Positions 26,968 through 35,986 of a DNA stretch of 64,000 nt are shown piece by piece; positions within the stretch are counted from its first letter, which is position 1, and the number at the start of each line of letters is the position of its first letter. Origin of the DNA: Pseudomonas silvicola (GTDB lineage: Bacteria > Pseudomonadota > Gammaproteobacteria > Pseudomonadales > Pseudomonadaceae); NCBI RefSeq assembly GCF_026651855.1, contig NZ_CP093280.1:7338501-7402500 (forward strand). The letters run 5' to 3'. The position numbers and the translations under genes are program-made. Below the pieces are notes generated by a model, which made no database searches, was not told the origin of the DNA, and worked only from the letters and a program-made list of their open reading frames with translations.

Positions 26968-28055
26968 TAACGTGTCAGCCCGTATACAACATCACCTAGG
27001 TGTTCGCCGACCAGCCCACCACCGGTCGCCCCTGCCCAAGCCCCGACACCAACCAGCGCTGCCGTACAGGTAACACCCCCTATCCCACCCGCGATACCTA
27101 AAGCTACACAGGCAGAACCAGAAGCTTGCAGCCCAAGCGAAGCGCCACGGATGCCCGCGACAGTAGCCCCAATAAACTTGCCACCTTCCGTGAGCCGTAC
27201 TCTTTCACAGGCCCGAGAGGACAAATCATCCGTGCAGACGGCTCGAATCGACAACAACGATGATACGCCGCCAAGACCTATACCCACGTACCCACCTGCC
27301 TGCATATACTTCGCCGCCCGGCTCACTGCATTCACATGCGTCGCATACCCCGGTATCTGGCCCGGCGCGCCTGCCCTGTTCCACCGGTGTACCAGACTCT
27401 GACTCGAAATACCCAACGCTGTCTTCAGCTTTTGGTTATCTCCAAAAGTCGTAAGCCCCCTGAGCCGAGTCGAACTCAACAGGTGCGCATCCAACTGCGC
27501 CAACAACTGGCGTCGCTGCAAAAGAAACTCCGAAGATCTCAGGTTGCCGTGCTGGCGGTAGCTGTGCTGATGCAAAAGCTCCATCTTTTTCAGCGTGTCG
27601 CGCAGGCTGACCAGATGCTTTTCCATCATCGCCGCACTGACGCCAAGCCAGGTAGAACCCTCACCGATGAAACTGCCAATTTCCGCACGGTGACGAACCA
27701 TGAAATTCGCCTCGTCCGGCGTGAGCGGGTCAAGGGCGATCTTGACCCGCTCGGCAGCCTGCATCAGCTGCGCCTCTGCAAAGGTACAACGGCTGTTGCC
27801 AGGATCGCTCAGGACAATCAGCGAGCCTGCTTTTATGACGCTGCCAAGGCCGGGGTTCAATGCCCTGAACGTTGGCATTGACGGAGGCGACATGGCCGTG
27901 AACAAGTTGCGGTACAGCTGGGCAGGCGACATGCTGTAGGGCACGACGTAGAAGCCAGGCTCAGCCTGAAGATTCCCTGCGTCACCTTCGTAGCGGGAAG
28001 ATGAAAGCGCGGTGGCGACGACGTGTGACGTCTTGTTACGGGGGTGGTCAGTCAA
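26967..28055 (-). CDS. LysM-like protein with glycine-zipper C-terminus, candidate membrane toxin
   Basis: A protein of about 362 residues. Near the N-terminus is a LysM-like stretch (GFYVVPYSMSPAQLYRNLF followed by FRALNPGLGSVIKAGSLIVLS), which binds glycan in other proteins. The middle is helical and charged. The last 120 residues are hydrophobic and glycine-rich (GGYVGIGLGGVSSL, ALGIAGGIGGVTCTAALVGVGAWAGATGGGLVG), as in membrane-inserting toxins. I prefer TTG 28055 with AGAGGGA seven bases upstream; TTG 28091 is an alternative that adds 12 residues. GC content is lower than the flanking sugar genes, suggesting transfer. The toxin role is an inference; no catalytic motif is seen. Confidence 0.5.
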   Translation of the reverse strand: MTDHPRNKTSHVVATALSSSRYEGDAGNLQAEPGFYVVPYSMSPAQLYRNLFTAMSPPSMPTFRALNPGLGSVIKAGSLIVLSDPGNSRCTFAEAQLMQAAERVKIALDPLTPDEANFMVRHRAEIGSFIGEGSTWLGVSAAMMEKHLVSLRDTLKKMELLHQHSYRQHGNLRSSEFLLQRRQLLAQLDAHLLSSTRLRGLTTFGDNQKLKTALGISSQSLVHRWNRAGAPGQIPGYATHVNAVSRAAKYMQAGGYVGIGLGGVSSLLSIRAVCTDDLSSRACERVRLTEGGKFIGATVAGIRGASLGLQASGSACVALGIAGGIGGVTCTAALVGVGAWAGATGGGLVGEHLGDVVYGLTR

Positions 28056-28185
28056 GTGAGGGTCCCTCTCGGCAGACGAGCAGCCTACCAACCAGGGAAA
28101 TAATCGAGAAAGGGATGATTATTAGGGGAAGTGTCTGTTCGACGCCTGCCGCGCCGCCCGGCCCCCGCAGAGGAGACCGGTAAAA

Positions 28186-29628
28186 TCAACGCGGCAGGTA
28201 CAGCGTGACTCGCAACCCCCGCTCCGGCAGGTTACGCAGGCTCACCTCCCCCCCATGGCTATGGGCGATGTTGCGCGCGATGCCCAACCCCAACCCGTAG
28301 CCCTGCTGGTTACCCGACAAGCGGAAATGCGGCTCGAATACCTTTTCCAACCGCAACGCCGGTACCCCGGGCCCTTCGTCATCCACGTGGAGGATGAACG
28401 CCTTGGGGTCGTCTTCCACGTGCAGGTGCGCCCGGTCGCCGTATTTCAGCGCGTTGTCGATCAGGTTGCCCATGCAGCGCTTCAGCGCCAGGGGTTTACC
28501 CGGGTAGGGCTTCCAGGCGCCGCCATGCAGGGTCACACGGCCGTCGCCACCCGGGGAGAGAAACGGTTCGATCAGGCAGTCCAGGACATGGTTGAGGTCC
28601 ACCAGCTCGATGTTTTCATGAATGTCGGTGTCCTTCACGCATTGCAACGCGCCTTTGACCAGTAGTTCCAGCTCATCCAGGTCGCGACCGAACTTGGCTT
28701 CCAGGGCCTCGTCTTCCAGCAGCTCCACCCGCAGGCGCAAGCGGGTGATGGGGGTTCGCAGGTCGTGGGAGATGGCACTGAACAGCTGACTTCGCTCGGT
28801 AAGGTAGCGGCTGATGCGTTCGCGCATGGCGGTGAAGGCGCGGCTGACCTCGATCACCTCGCTACCGCCGCCTTCCACCTCTGGTTCTTCTGGCTCGGCG
28901 CCCAGGGACAGCTCCCGCGCCGCGCGCGCCAGGCGCTTGAGCGGACGGCTCTGCCAGTGCACCAGCAGGCCGATGAACAGCAACAGAAACGAGCTGGTGA
29001 GCAGAATGAACCACCACTGCTGGGCGGGCAGCCCCTCTTCCTCCAGGCTGGTGTAGGGCTCGGGGAGCAACGAGGCGATGTACAGCCATTCGCCTTCGCC
29101 CAGGCGGATCTGGGTGACCAGTACCGGCGGGTTCACCGGTTCCAGGGTCAGCGAATAGTGCGCCCAGGAGCGTGGCAGCTCATCCAGGGCCAGGCCGCTG
29201 TTGAAAATACGTAGGTCCTGAGGGCTGACGAATTGCACCGAGAGGTCCACCGTCGACCCCAGGCTCTCGCGCAACACGCTATCCACGGCCTGGATGACCG
29301 CGGTCTTGCGCACGGTCGGGGGCAGCACCTGCATGTCCAGCGGTCGGTTGTTGAGCGACACCACGAAGCGCGTGCCACCCATGCTGCGCAGCTGTTCCAG
29401 CACCATGGGCCGGTACGCCAGGGGTAACGAGCGGAAATAGCTGACGCTGGCCGACATGGAATGCGCCAGGCTGCGGGCGGTGGTGACCAGGCCTTCGAGC
29501 TGGGTGGCACGCAGTTGCGAGACCCAGATCAGGCTCGACAGGCCCTGGGCCAACAGCACCACGAACAGGGTCAGCAGCAGCATGCGCCCCAGCAGTGAGC
29601 GCGGCACCAGGCGCTTAAGCCGTGACAA
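28186..29628 (-). CDS. gtrS: sensor histidine kinase GtrS of the glucose regulatory pair
   Basis: A membrane kinase of about 480 residues that in pseudomonads senses 2-ketogluconate or 6-phosphogluconate and acts with GltR on glucose uptake and oxidation genes. A first helix (MLLLTLFVVLLAQGLSSLIWV), periplasmic domain, second helix (FILLTSSFLLLFIGLLVHW), HAMP and kinase core are present. The H-box is SAISHDLRTPITRLR, the N-box NLIDNALKYG and the G-box GYGLGLGIARNIAHSHGG. TTG 29628 overlaps the gltR end and gives the expected short N-terminus; GTG 29652 is the other choice. The kinase is intact, but its partner has lost its receiver domain in this sequence. Confidence 0.9.
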   Translation of the reverse strand: MSRLKRLVPRSLLGRMLLLTLFVVLLAQGLSSLIWVSQLRATQLEGLVTTARSLAHSMSASVSYFRSLPLAYRPMVLEQLRSMGGTRFVVSLNNRPLDMQVLPPTVRKTAVIQAVDSVLRESLGSTVDLSVQFVSPQDLRIFNSGLALDELPRSWAHYSLTLEPVNPPVLVTQIRLGEGEWLYIASLLPEPYTSLEEEGLPAQQWWFILLTSSFLLLFIGLLVHWQSRPLKRLARAARELSLGAEPEEPEVEGGGSEVIEVSRAFTAMRERISRYLTERSQLFSAISHDLRTPITRLRLRVELLEDEALEAKFGRDLDELELLVKGALQCVKDTDIHENIELVDLNHVLDCLIEPFLSPGGDGRVTLHGGAWKPYPGKPLALKRCMGNLIDNALKYGDRAHLHVEDDPKAFILHVDDEGPGVPALRLEKVFEPHFRLSGNQQGYGLGLGIARNIAHSHGGEVSLRNLPERGLRVTLYLPR

Positions 29629-30970
29629 CGCTGGCCGCCAGCAGGTAGCCACTGCCGCGCACGGTGCGGATCAGCCGGGGCGGTTTGTCCGTGTCGCGCA
29701 GGCGCTGACGCAGCCGGCTCACGGCCATGTCGACGATGCGATCCAGGGGCATCAGGTCACGGCCACGGGTAGCGTTGCCGATGGTGTCGCGGTCGAGGAT
29801 TTGCTGGGGGTTGTCGAGGAACAGCTTGAGCAAGGCGAAATCGGCGCCAGAAAGGAATACTTCCTCGCCGTCGGTGTGAAACAACCGATGGCTGATCATG
29901 TCCAGCCGCCAGTCATCGAACGCTACCACTTCACCGGCGCGCTCCTGGCCGAACTGGGCGCGGCGCAGCAGCGCGGCCGAGGCGGCGATGGCTTCGGCGG
30001 TGACCCAATGCATGCGTTGGCGCACCACCGGCTTGTCGTTCCAGTCCAGGGTATAGACCAGCCCCGGCGCGCCGTCGGCGTGCCAGGCGGTACGGCAGGC
30101 CTGTTCGAACAGGCCACGGGCGCTGGCCAGCAGCCAGGTAGGCGCGGGGCGCACGGCGTCCAGCAACGCGGCTTCGAGGTGCAACAACAGCCGTGCCCAT
30201 TCGAAGGCATGCCCCGGCGTGCTGCCGAAAGGCCGAAACGGGTCGGCCGGTTGCGCCTGGTTGTACGTCAGGTCGGCAGACCAGTCGGGGTGAAAGTGTT
30301 CGATTACCCGGTATTGGTTGGGTACGGCATGCTGGTGAATCACCCGCTCGGCGATACGCAGGGCGCGTTCGAGCCAGTGCGGGTCGTGGGTGACATCGGC
30401 CAGGGCGAGGAAGGCCTCGACGCTATGCATGTTGCTGTTGGCGCCGCGATAGGGCTCGGCGCGGCTCCACAGGCGGTCGAAGGACTCGCGCATGGCGCCT
30501 TCTTCCTCGCTCCAGAACCGCGCCAGGATCACCTCCACCGCCTGGTCAAGCAACGCCTGCGCCCCCGGGCGCCCCGCCGCCACTGCGCTGCTGGCGGCCA
30601 GGGCCACGAAGGCATGCAGGTAGGCAGCCTTGCCCATGTCACCGTCGGTGGCATGGGCCACGGCATACCAACCGCCCTGCTCGGCATCGCGCAGGCTGCC
30701 AGCCAGCGCCGCCAGGCCATGGTCGACCAGCGCGGCGAAACCGGGCAGGCCTTGCAGGCTGGCCAGGGCAAAGCTGTGGGTCATGCGGGCGGTGATCAGC
30801 GTTTGCGCCGGGGCATCGGGCAGCCATCCGCGTTCATCCAGGTGGCCAAAGCCCTCTTGCAGCTTCGAGGCCCGGGCGAAATCCAGCAAACGCAGCCCCT
30901 CGGCCGCCAGCCAGTGGTGATGGGAGGGGGTATTGAGCCAACTGCTGAATTCCAGTTGCAACCGTTCCAT
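29615..30970 (-). CDS. gltR: in-frame chimera: sugar-epimerase residues 1-337 fused to the GltR DNA-binding domain
   Basis: The first 337 codons copy the AGE-family epimerase with one change (Arg to His). The last 114 residues are the winged-helix end of an OmpR-family regulator (FDDWRLDMISHRLFH, VDMAVSRLRQRLRDTD, LIRTVRGSGYLLA), adjacent to gtrS as gltR normally is. The join at 29959/29960 falls in a shared LLRR codon run (CTGCTGCGCCGC on the coding strand), so microhomology could have guided it. The receiver domain with its phosphoacceptor Asp is gone; the epimerase also lacks its last 84 residues. The product is probably not a normal regulator. A misassembly would give the same picture. 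Confidence 0.85.
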   Translation of the reverse strand: MERLQLEFSSWLNTPSHHHWLAAEGLRLLDFARASKLQEGFGHLDERGWLPDAPAQTLITARMTHSFALASLQGLPGFAALVDHGLAALAGSLRDAEQGGWYAVAHATDGDMGKAAYLHAFVALAASSAVAAGRPGAQALLDQAVEVILARFWSEEEGAMRESFDRLWSRAEPYRGANSNMHSVEAFLALADVTHDPHWLERALRIAERVIHQHAVPNQYRVIEHFHPDWSADLTYNQAQPADPFRPFGSTPGHAFEWARLLLHLEAALLDAVRPAPTWLLASARGLFEQACRTAWHADGAPGLVYTLDWNDKPVVRQRMHWVTAEAIAASAALLRRAQFGQERAGEVVAFDDWRLDMISHRLFHTDGEEVFLSGADFALLKLFLDNPQQILDRDTIGNATRGRDLMPLDRIVDMAVSRLRQRLRDTDKPPRLIRTVRGSGYLLAASVVTA

Positions 30971-31040
30971 GGGTGTCCTTGGTTTTTTGTTATTTGCGTA
31001 CGCAGTTTAATCAAGGGAGGGGAATTCGCAGGTAACCAAA

Positions 31041-31058
31041 TGTCACTGTCTGGTGACA
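31041..31058. promoter_or_regulatory. third TGTCAC-N6-GTGACA dyad, carried by the duplication
   Basis: Identical to 25164-25181. Here it lies upstream of the epimerase-GltR chimera, and through it of gtrS, so it may now drive these instead of the edd-glk promoter. Confidence 0.55.
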
Positions 31059-31065
31059 GGGTTTG

Positions 31066-32031
31066 TCAGGGCGGGCCAAGATCGATCTCAAGAACGCCAA
31101 AAAAGGATTGCATCAAGGCCGCAGTGAAAGCTGACTGGCACGCCAGACGTCTACAGTGACATGATGGAAGCCACTGCCCCGGCCCTGAATACGCGCCATG
31201 CTGCTGAACGATCCCATCACCCTGCTGCTCATCATCACCCCGTTCGGCCTGCTGACCGCCTTGATGCTGTGCTTGTCGGGCATCGGTTTGAGCGAGCGGC
31301 ACACGGCCCAGGAAGCGACAGAACTGGTCGATCACTGCCCTGGCCACCGGGTCACCGGCCAGCGCGGCCGAGGTAACAGCCGCCGGGGTGTTCAGCGTCG
31401 GCGCATGGCCGTCCACGGCGCAGATGGCCTGGTACAGGCGCAACAGACCACCGCCACTGAGGATGGTCTCGGCGCTGACGTGGCCGATCTCATCCTGAAT
31501 GTGCTGGCGCAGCTGAGCCTCGCGGGCGTTGCCCACTGGCAGGTCGACATGGCCACCCTCGCCCGGCAACGCCACGAACTGGCCCGCGCCGGTGTGCAGC
31601 AACGTACCCACCCCAAGCCCCGTCCCTGGCCCGATCACCACGGCGGCCCGCTCAGGGTCGGCGGTGCCCGGGCACACGGCCTTGAATTCACCGTCCTGCA
31701 GCCGAGTCATCCCCAGCGCCATGGCGGTGAAATCGTTGATCAACAACAGGTGCTCTACTTGCAAGGTATCGCAGAAGGCCTTGCGGCTCAGGCGCCAGTG
31801 GCTATTGGTGAAGCGAAATTCATCGCCGCTGACCGGCCCGGCGACCGCCAGGCACACCGCATCGATGGCGCCGCGCTCGTGGCCCAGGTCTTTCAGATAG
31901 ACCCCGATGGCTTGCTCGGGGCTGGTGTAGTCCGCCGTGGGAAACACCCGCACCGAGTGCAGGTCGTTGTTTTCCCACAACGCAAAGCGGGCATTGGTGC
32001 CGCCGATATCGCCTACAAGGGCGAGCTTCAT
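31066..32031 (-). pseudogene. glk: glucokinase, C-terminally truncated
   Basis: The first 242 residues are a bacterial glucokinase: the phosphate-1 motif [14 protein letters not shown]-type catalytic loop ([13 protein letters not shown]), GPGTGLGVG and the sugar-binding EGGHVDL. From 31305 down the frame enters the duplicated segment and 79 unrelated residues ([16 protein letters not shown] onward) replace the native end of about 77 residues. That end normally carries part of the nucleotide site, so the enzyme is probably inactive. The gene overlaps edd by four bases as in the intact operon. Cells could still use glucose through periplasmic oxidation to gluconate and 2-ketogluconate. Confidence 0.88.
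31198..31304 (+). pseudogene. 5' fragment of the diguanylate cyclase gene
   Basis: The first 36 codons ([18 protein letters not shown] onward) of the gene at 25321, cut at the repeat edge. The frame then runs on antisense to glk and edd, which is not meaningful coding. No GGDEF domain remains. Confidence 0.9.
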
Positions 32032-33857
32032 TTGAGATTCTCCAGGCCGGACGTGAAGGCGCTGGCGCCTTGCTCCGCCGAGCTGAAGGCCAGCCGCATG
32101 AAACCGAACAGTTCGCGCCCGCAGCCCACGGCGTTGGCCAGCTGGCCCACGGCGGGGGTACGCGCGGCAAATTCAGCGGCGTCCATCAGCACCTCCAGGG
32201 TGCCCTTGACGCCGTCGACCCGGATCATATCACCGTCGCGCACCTTGGCCAGCGCGCCGCCATCGAAGGCTTCAGGGCACACGTGGATAGCGGCCGGGAT
32301 CTTGCCCGACGCGCCGGACATGCGCCCGTCGGTTACCAGTGCCACCTTGAAGCCGCGGTCCTGCAGCACGCCCAGGAACGGCGTCATCTTGTGCAGCTCG
32401 GGCATGCCGTTGGAGCGCGGGCCCTGGAAACGCATCACGGCGACGAAGTCATGTTCCAGCTCACCGGCCTTGAACGCGTCGGCCAGGTCCTGCTGGTCTT
32501 CGAACACCCGGGCCGGGGCCTCGACCACCTGGTGTTCGGGGGCCACGGCTGAGACCTTCATCACGCCGCGGCCGAGGTTGCCTTCCATCACCCGCAGGCC
32601 ACCCTCCAGCGAGAACGCACGGGCCACCGGGCGCAGGATATTTTCGTCCAGGCTCTGCACGGGGCCTTCGCGCCATACCAGCTTGCCGTTGTCCAGGAAC
32701 GGCTCCTGGGTGTAGCGGCTCAAGCCGTGGCCGGCCACGGTGTTGACGTCTTCGTGCAACAGACCCGCGGCCAGCAGTTCGCGGATCAGGAACGACATGC
32801 CGCCGGCGGCCTGGAAGTGGTTGATGTCAGCCTTGCCGTTCGGGTAGACGTGCGACAGGGTGGGTACCACCTCGGACAGGTCGGCCATGTCCTGCCAGGT
32901 CAGGATGATGCCCGCCGCCATGGCGATGGCCGGCATGTGCAGGGTGTGGTTGGTCGAGCCACCGGTCGCGTGCAGCGCGACGATGGAGTTGACAAGCGCT
33001 TTCTCATCGACGATCTCGCCGATGGGCATGAAGCCGGTGCCGCTGGCCTTGGTCATGCGCGTGACCTGGTGCGCCGCTTCCACGGTGAGGGCCTCGCGCA
33101 GCGGGGTGTTCGGGTTGACGAAGGACGCGCCGGGCAGGTGCAGGCCCATCACTTCCATCAGCAATTGGTTGGTGTTGGCGGTGCCGTAGAAGGTGCAGGT
33201 ACCCGGGCTGTGGTAGGACTTCATTTCCGACTCCAGCAGCTCTTCGCGGCTGGCCTTGCCCTCGGCGTAGCGCTGCCGTACGTCGGCTTTTTCCTTGTTG
33301 GAAATACCCGAGGGCATCGGCCCGCCCGGCACGAAGATCATCGGCAGGTGGCCGAAGCGCAGCGAGCCCATCATCAGGCCCGGAACGATCTTGTCGCAGA
33401 TACCCAGCATCAGCGCGGCGTCGAACATGTTGTGCGACAGCGCCACGGCAGTGGACATGGCGATCACTTCGCGGCTGGCGATGCCCAGCTCCATGCCCGG
33501 CTCGCCTTGGGTCACACCGTCGCACATGGCGGGCACGCCGCCGGCGAACTGACCGACCGAGCCAATCTCGCGCAGGGCCTGCTTCAATTGCTCGGGGTAG
33601 GTTTCGTAGGGCTGGTGCGCCGAGAGCATGTCGTTGTAGGAAGACACGATGGCCACGTTGGCGGAGTTCATCATCCGCAGCGCGTTCTTGTCTTCGGTGC
33701 CGCAGCCGGCCACGCCGTGGGCGAAGTTGGCGCATTGGAGCTTGGCACGCATAGGGCCATCACTGGCAGCCCCGCGGATCAGTTGCAGGTAACGCTCGCG
33801 CGTCGCGCGGCTGCGGTCGATCAGCCGTTGGGTAACCTCTAGAACGCGGGGATGCAT
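32028..33857 (-). CDS. edd: 6-phosphogluconate dehydratase
   Basis: Converts 6-phosphogluconate to KDPG, the committed Entner-Doudoroff step. The 609-residue protein belongs to the IlvD/Edd family of iron-sulfur dehydratases. Signature regions are [40 protein letters not shown] and [18 protein letters not shown]. It is the first gene of the edd-glk-gltR-gtrS operon, divergent from gap across 284 bases that hold two HexR-type sites. The coupling to glk (ATGA overlap) is intact although glk itself is broken. Confidence 0.96.
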   Translation of the reverse strand: MHPRVLEVTQRLIDRSRATRERYLQLIRGAASDGPMRAKLQCANFAHGVAGCGTEDKNALRMMNSANVAIVSSYNDMLSAHQPYETYPEQLKQALREIGSVGQFAGGVPAMCDGVTQGEPGMELGIASREVIAMSTAVALSHNMFDAALMLGICDKIVPGLMMGSLRFGHLPMIFVPGGPMPSGISNKEKADVRQRYAEGKASREELLESEMKSYHSPGTCTFYGTANTNQLLMEVMGLHLPGASFVNPNTPLREALTVEAAHQVTRMTKASGTGFMPIGEIVDEKALVNSIVALHATGGSTNHTLHMPAIAMAAGIILTWQDMADLSEVVPTLSHVYPNGKADINHFQAAGGMSFLIRELLAAGLLHEDVNTVAGHGLSRYTQEPFLDNGKLVWREGPVQSLDENILRPVARAFSLEGGLRVMEGNLGRGVMKVSAVAPEHQVVEAPARVFEDQQDLADAFKAGELEHDFVAVMRFQGPRSNGMPELHKMTPFLGVLQDRGFKVALVTDGRMSGASGKIPAAIHVCPEAFDGGALAKVRDGDMIRVDGVKGTLEVLMDAAEFAARTPAVGQLANAVGCGRELFGFMRLAFSSAEQGASAFTSGLENLK

Positions 33858-33978
33858 GTGGAGAACTCCAGGCTATGGGGGTGACCGCTGCACCGAATTT
33901 CCCATTCGTCCATTCGCCGCCCAGGCTTCAGGCCTAGGCTTGCTTGTGATCAACAGGAACAGCCGCGCCGGTCACTCG

Positions 33979-33993
33979 TTGTAGATAAGACAA
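33979..33993. promoter_or_regulatory. candidate HexR operator, edd side
   Basis: TTGTAGATAAGACAA matches the HexR consensus TTGT-N7-ACAA exactly. It lies about 122 bases upstream of edd. Confidence 0.7.
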
Positions 33994-34041
33994 AATATTG
34001 CCATGAAAAAAGGCTTGTTTTCTATTTTTTTGCGAATAATC

Positions 34042-34059
34042 TTGTAATTCCAATAACAA
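34042..34059. promoter_or_regulatory. candidate HexR operator, gap side
   Basis: TTGTAATTCCAATAACAA is a near-palindrome with TTGT and ACAA ends but a 10-base spacer, about 83 bases upstream of gap. The longer spacer makes it a weaker match than the edd-side site. Confidence 0.5.
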
Positions 34060-34141
34060 AACAGATTCTGTGAACGATTTACCTCGCTCAGCGCCTCATA
34101 TTGAGAGGGCAGCGCACACAATCTGAACGCAGGTACCGACA

Positions 34142-35143
34142 ATGACGCTTCGAATTGCCATCAACGGTTTTGGCCGCATCGGCCGCAACGTGCTACGTGC
34201 ACTGTATACCCAAGGCTACCGCCAGGACCTGCAGGTCGTCGCGATCAATGACCTGGGTGACAGCGCGATGAACGCCCACCTGCTCAAGTTCGACAGCGTG
34301 CATGGTGCCTTCGACGCGACCGTGGAGTCCGACCAGGAAAGCATCACGGTCAACGGTGACCGTATTGCGGTCAGCGCCATCCGCAACCCGGCCGACCTGC
34401 CGTGGAAAGCCGAGCGTATCGACGTGGTGTTCGAATGCACCGGCTTGTTCACCGACCGCGCCAAGGCAGCCGCGCACATCCAGGCCGGCGCCCGCAAAGT
34501 GATCATTTCGGCGCCGGCCAAGGGCGTTGACGCCACCGTGGTGTACGGGGTGAACCATGACATCCTGCGCGCCTCCCATCAGGTCATCTCCAACGCTTCG
34601 TGCACCACCAACTGCCTGGCTCCGGTGGCCCAGGTGCTGCACCGCGAACTGGGCATCGAACAGGGCCTGATGACCACCATACACGCCTACACCAACGACC
34701 AGGTGCTGACCGACATGTACCACAGCGACCCGTTCCGGGCGCGTTCGGCCACCCAATCGATGATCCCCAGCAAGACCGGCGCCGCCGAGGCGGTCGGCCT
34801 GGTGCTGCCGGAACTGGCCGGCAAACTGACCGGCATGGCCGTCCGGGTGCCGGTGATCAACGTTTCCCTGGTGGACCTGACCGTGAACCTGTCGCGCGAG
34901 ACCTCTGCCGACGAGGTCAACGCGCTGATGAAGGAAGCCAGCCAGCACTCCAAGATTCTGGGCTACAACACCCTGCCGCTGGTGTCCTGCGACTTCAACC
35001 ACAACCCGCTCTCTTCGATTTTCGATGCCAATCACACCAAGGTCTCTGGGAAGATGCTGAAGATCATGGCTTGGTACGACAACGAATGGGGTTTCTCGAA
35101 CCGCATGCTGGATAACTGCCTGGCGCTGTTCAACGCACAGTGA
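34142..35143 (+). CDS. gap: glyceraldehyde-3-phosphate dehydrogenase
   Basis: Takes the glyceraldehyde-3-phosphate from Eda into lower glycolysis. The 333-residue protein has the NAD motif [13 protein letters not shown], the catalytic Cys in [12 protein letters not shown], the catalytic His in IHAYTNDQ and the C-terminal [14 protein letters not shown]. It is divergent from edd with HexR-type operators between, which fits coordinated induction by KDPG. A hairpin 24 bases after the stop probably ends the transcript. Confidence 0.97.
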   Translation: MTLRIAINGFGRIGRNVLRALYTQGYRQDLQVVAINDLGDSAMNAHLLKFDSVHGAFDATVESDQESITVNGDRIAVSAIRNPADLPWKAERIDVVFECTGLFTDRAKAAAHIQAGARKVIISAPAKGVDATVVYGVNHDILRASHQVISNASCTTNCLAPVAQVLHRELGIEQGLMTTIHAYTNDQVLTDMYHSDPFRARSATQSMIPSKTGAAEAVGLVLPELAGKLTGMAVRVPVINVSLVDLTVNLSRETSADEVNALMKEASQHSKILGYNTLPLVSCDFNHNPLSSIFDANHTKVSGKMLKIMAWYDNEWGFSNRMLDNCLALFNAQ

Positions 35144-35167
35144 TGCCGGGAAAACAGAGCCAGGACC

Positions 35168-35197
35168 GGTGAAGCGCCCCACGGGTGGCGCTTCACC
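35168..35197 (+). terminator. hairpin after gap
   Basis: GGTGAAGCGCC and GGCGCTTCACC form a perfect 11-bp stem with an 8-base loop. No T tract follows. Confidence 0.6.
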
Positions 35198-35297
35198 AGC
35201 AAGCGGTCCCCTGTCGGACCGCGTTGCCCACCGTTGAGTCTCGGCTGGGGTAACGGGCAACCAAACATTTACATTCTTGTACTTGACCTTGGGACTA

Positions 35298-35317
35298 GAT
35301 GATAAGCATTATCATTA
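35298..35317 (+). promoter_or_regulatory. Fur box upstream of the ECF sigma factor gene
   Basis: GATGATAAGCATTATCATTA resembles the 19-bp Fur consensus built of GATAAT hexamers in both orientations. It ends 25 bases before the sigma factor start, so Fur with iron would block transcription. Confidence 0.8.
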
Positions 35318-35341
35318 ACACCCCATTGGTTCGGTATCGCT

Positions 35342-35857
35342 GTGAGTCAGTCACACTTCAACGCTGTCTTCCTCACCCAGCGGCTCAGCCTGCTGCGCAC
35401 CTTGCAGCGCATGGTCGATAACCCCAGCACGGCCGAAGACCTGCTGCAGGAAACTTACTTGCGGGTGACCCGCGCCCTCAGCGAACGGGCCATCGACCAC
35501 CTGGAACCTTTCGTCTTCCAGACCGCGCGCAACCTGGCGCTGGACCACCTGCGCGCCCGCAAGGTGCAGGAACGCACCCTCCTCGAAGATGTGCCCAGCG
35601 AAGTGGTGTACAGCGTCGCCGCGATCCAGAGCACGCCGGAAGAAGCCGCCCATGCCGAGCAATTGCTGATGCGCCTCAACACCAGCCTGGGCCAATTGAC
35701 CGCCCGCCAGCAACGCATCTTCATCCTCAGCCGGCTGCATGGCTGCAGCTACCTGGAAATCGCTGGGCAACTGCAGGTATCGGCAAGCACGGTGCAGAAG
35801 GAACTGAAACTGATCATGGCCATTTGCGTGGGCGTGGCGCAACGTATGGAACAATGA
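35342..35857 (+). CDS. FecI-type iron-starvation ECF sigma factor (HasI-like)
   Basis: A 171-residue extracytoplasmic-function sigma factor. Region 2 (residues about 12-75, ending NLALDHLRARKVQ) recognises the -10 element. Region 4 (about 110-165, LTARQQRIFILSRLHGCSYLEIAGQLQVSASTVQKEL) recognises the -35. It starts at GTG 35342, 25 bases after a Fur box. Gene order sigma factor, FecR, TonB receptor, haem oxygenase points to cell-surface signalling for haem uptake, as in the Has system. Confidence 0.9.
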   Translation: MSQSHFNAVFLTQRLSLLRTLQRMVDNPSTAEDLLQETYLRVTRALSERAIDHLEPFVFQTARNLALDHLRARKVQERTLLEDVPSEVVYSVAAIQSTPEEAAHAEQLLMRLNTSLGQLTARQQRIFILSRLHGCSYLEIAGQLQVSASTVQKELKLIMAICVGVAQRMEQ

Positions 35858-35986
35858 GAAGTCTGACAGAAGCTCGTCAGGACAGTGTGCGACATGACGC
35901 TAGCTTCACCGCAAGCGCCACGAGTCTTTGATAAGCTCTCTCAATGTGCCATTCGCCGTCATGAACTCGATGCCCGAGGAACCCGC

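Larger units (their letters stand above)
29960..31304. repeat. 1345-bp direct repeat, copy B (replaces the gltR 5' part and glk 3' part)
   Basis: A copy of 24083-25427 in the same orientation. The left edge joins gltR codons and the right edge joins glk codons. Compared with usual lengths (GltR about 240 residues, Glk about 319), roughly 0.6 kb of native sequence is missing. A simple route is tandem duplication of 24083-29959 followed by a deletion from the second copy into glk. Confidence 0.95.

Noticed and set aside
27336-27881. 181-codon frame antisense to the toxin-like gene
   Set aside because: Basic, low-complexity composition and no start signal; the sense frame has a coherent LysM-like and glycine-zipper layout.
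29456-31159. Plus-strand frame of 567 codons over the chimeric region
   Set aside because: It is antisense to gtrS, gltR and the epimerase copy, and the same frame appears over the native epimerase gene.
31198-32715. Apparent 505-codon protein starting with the diguanylate cyclase N-terminus
   Set aside because: Only the first 36 codons are real (repeat copy); the rest is antisense to glk and edd.
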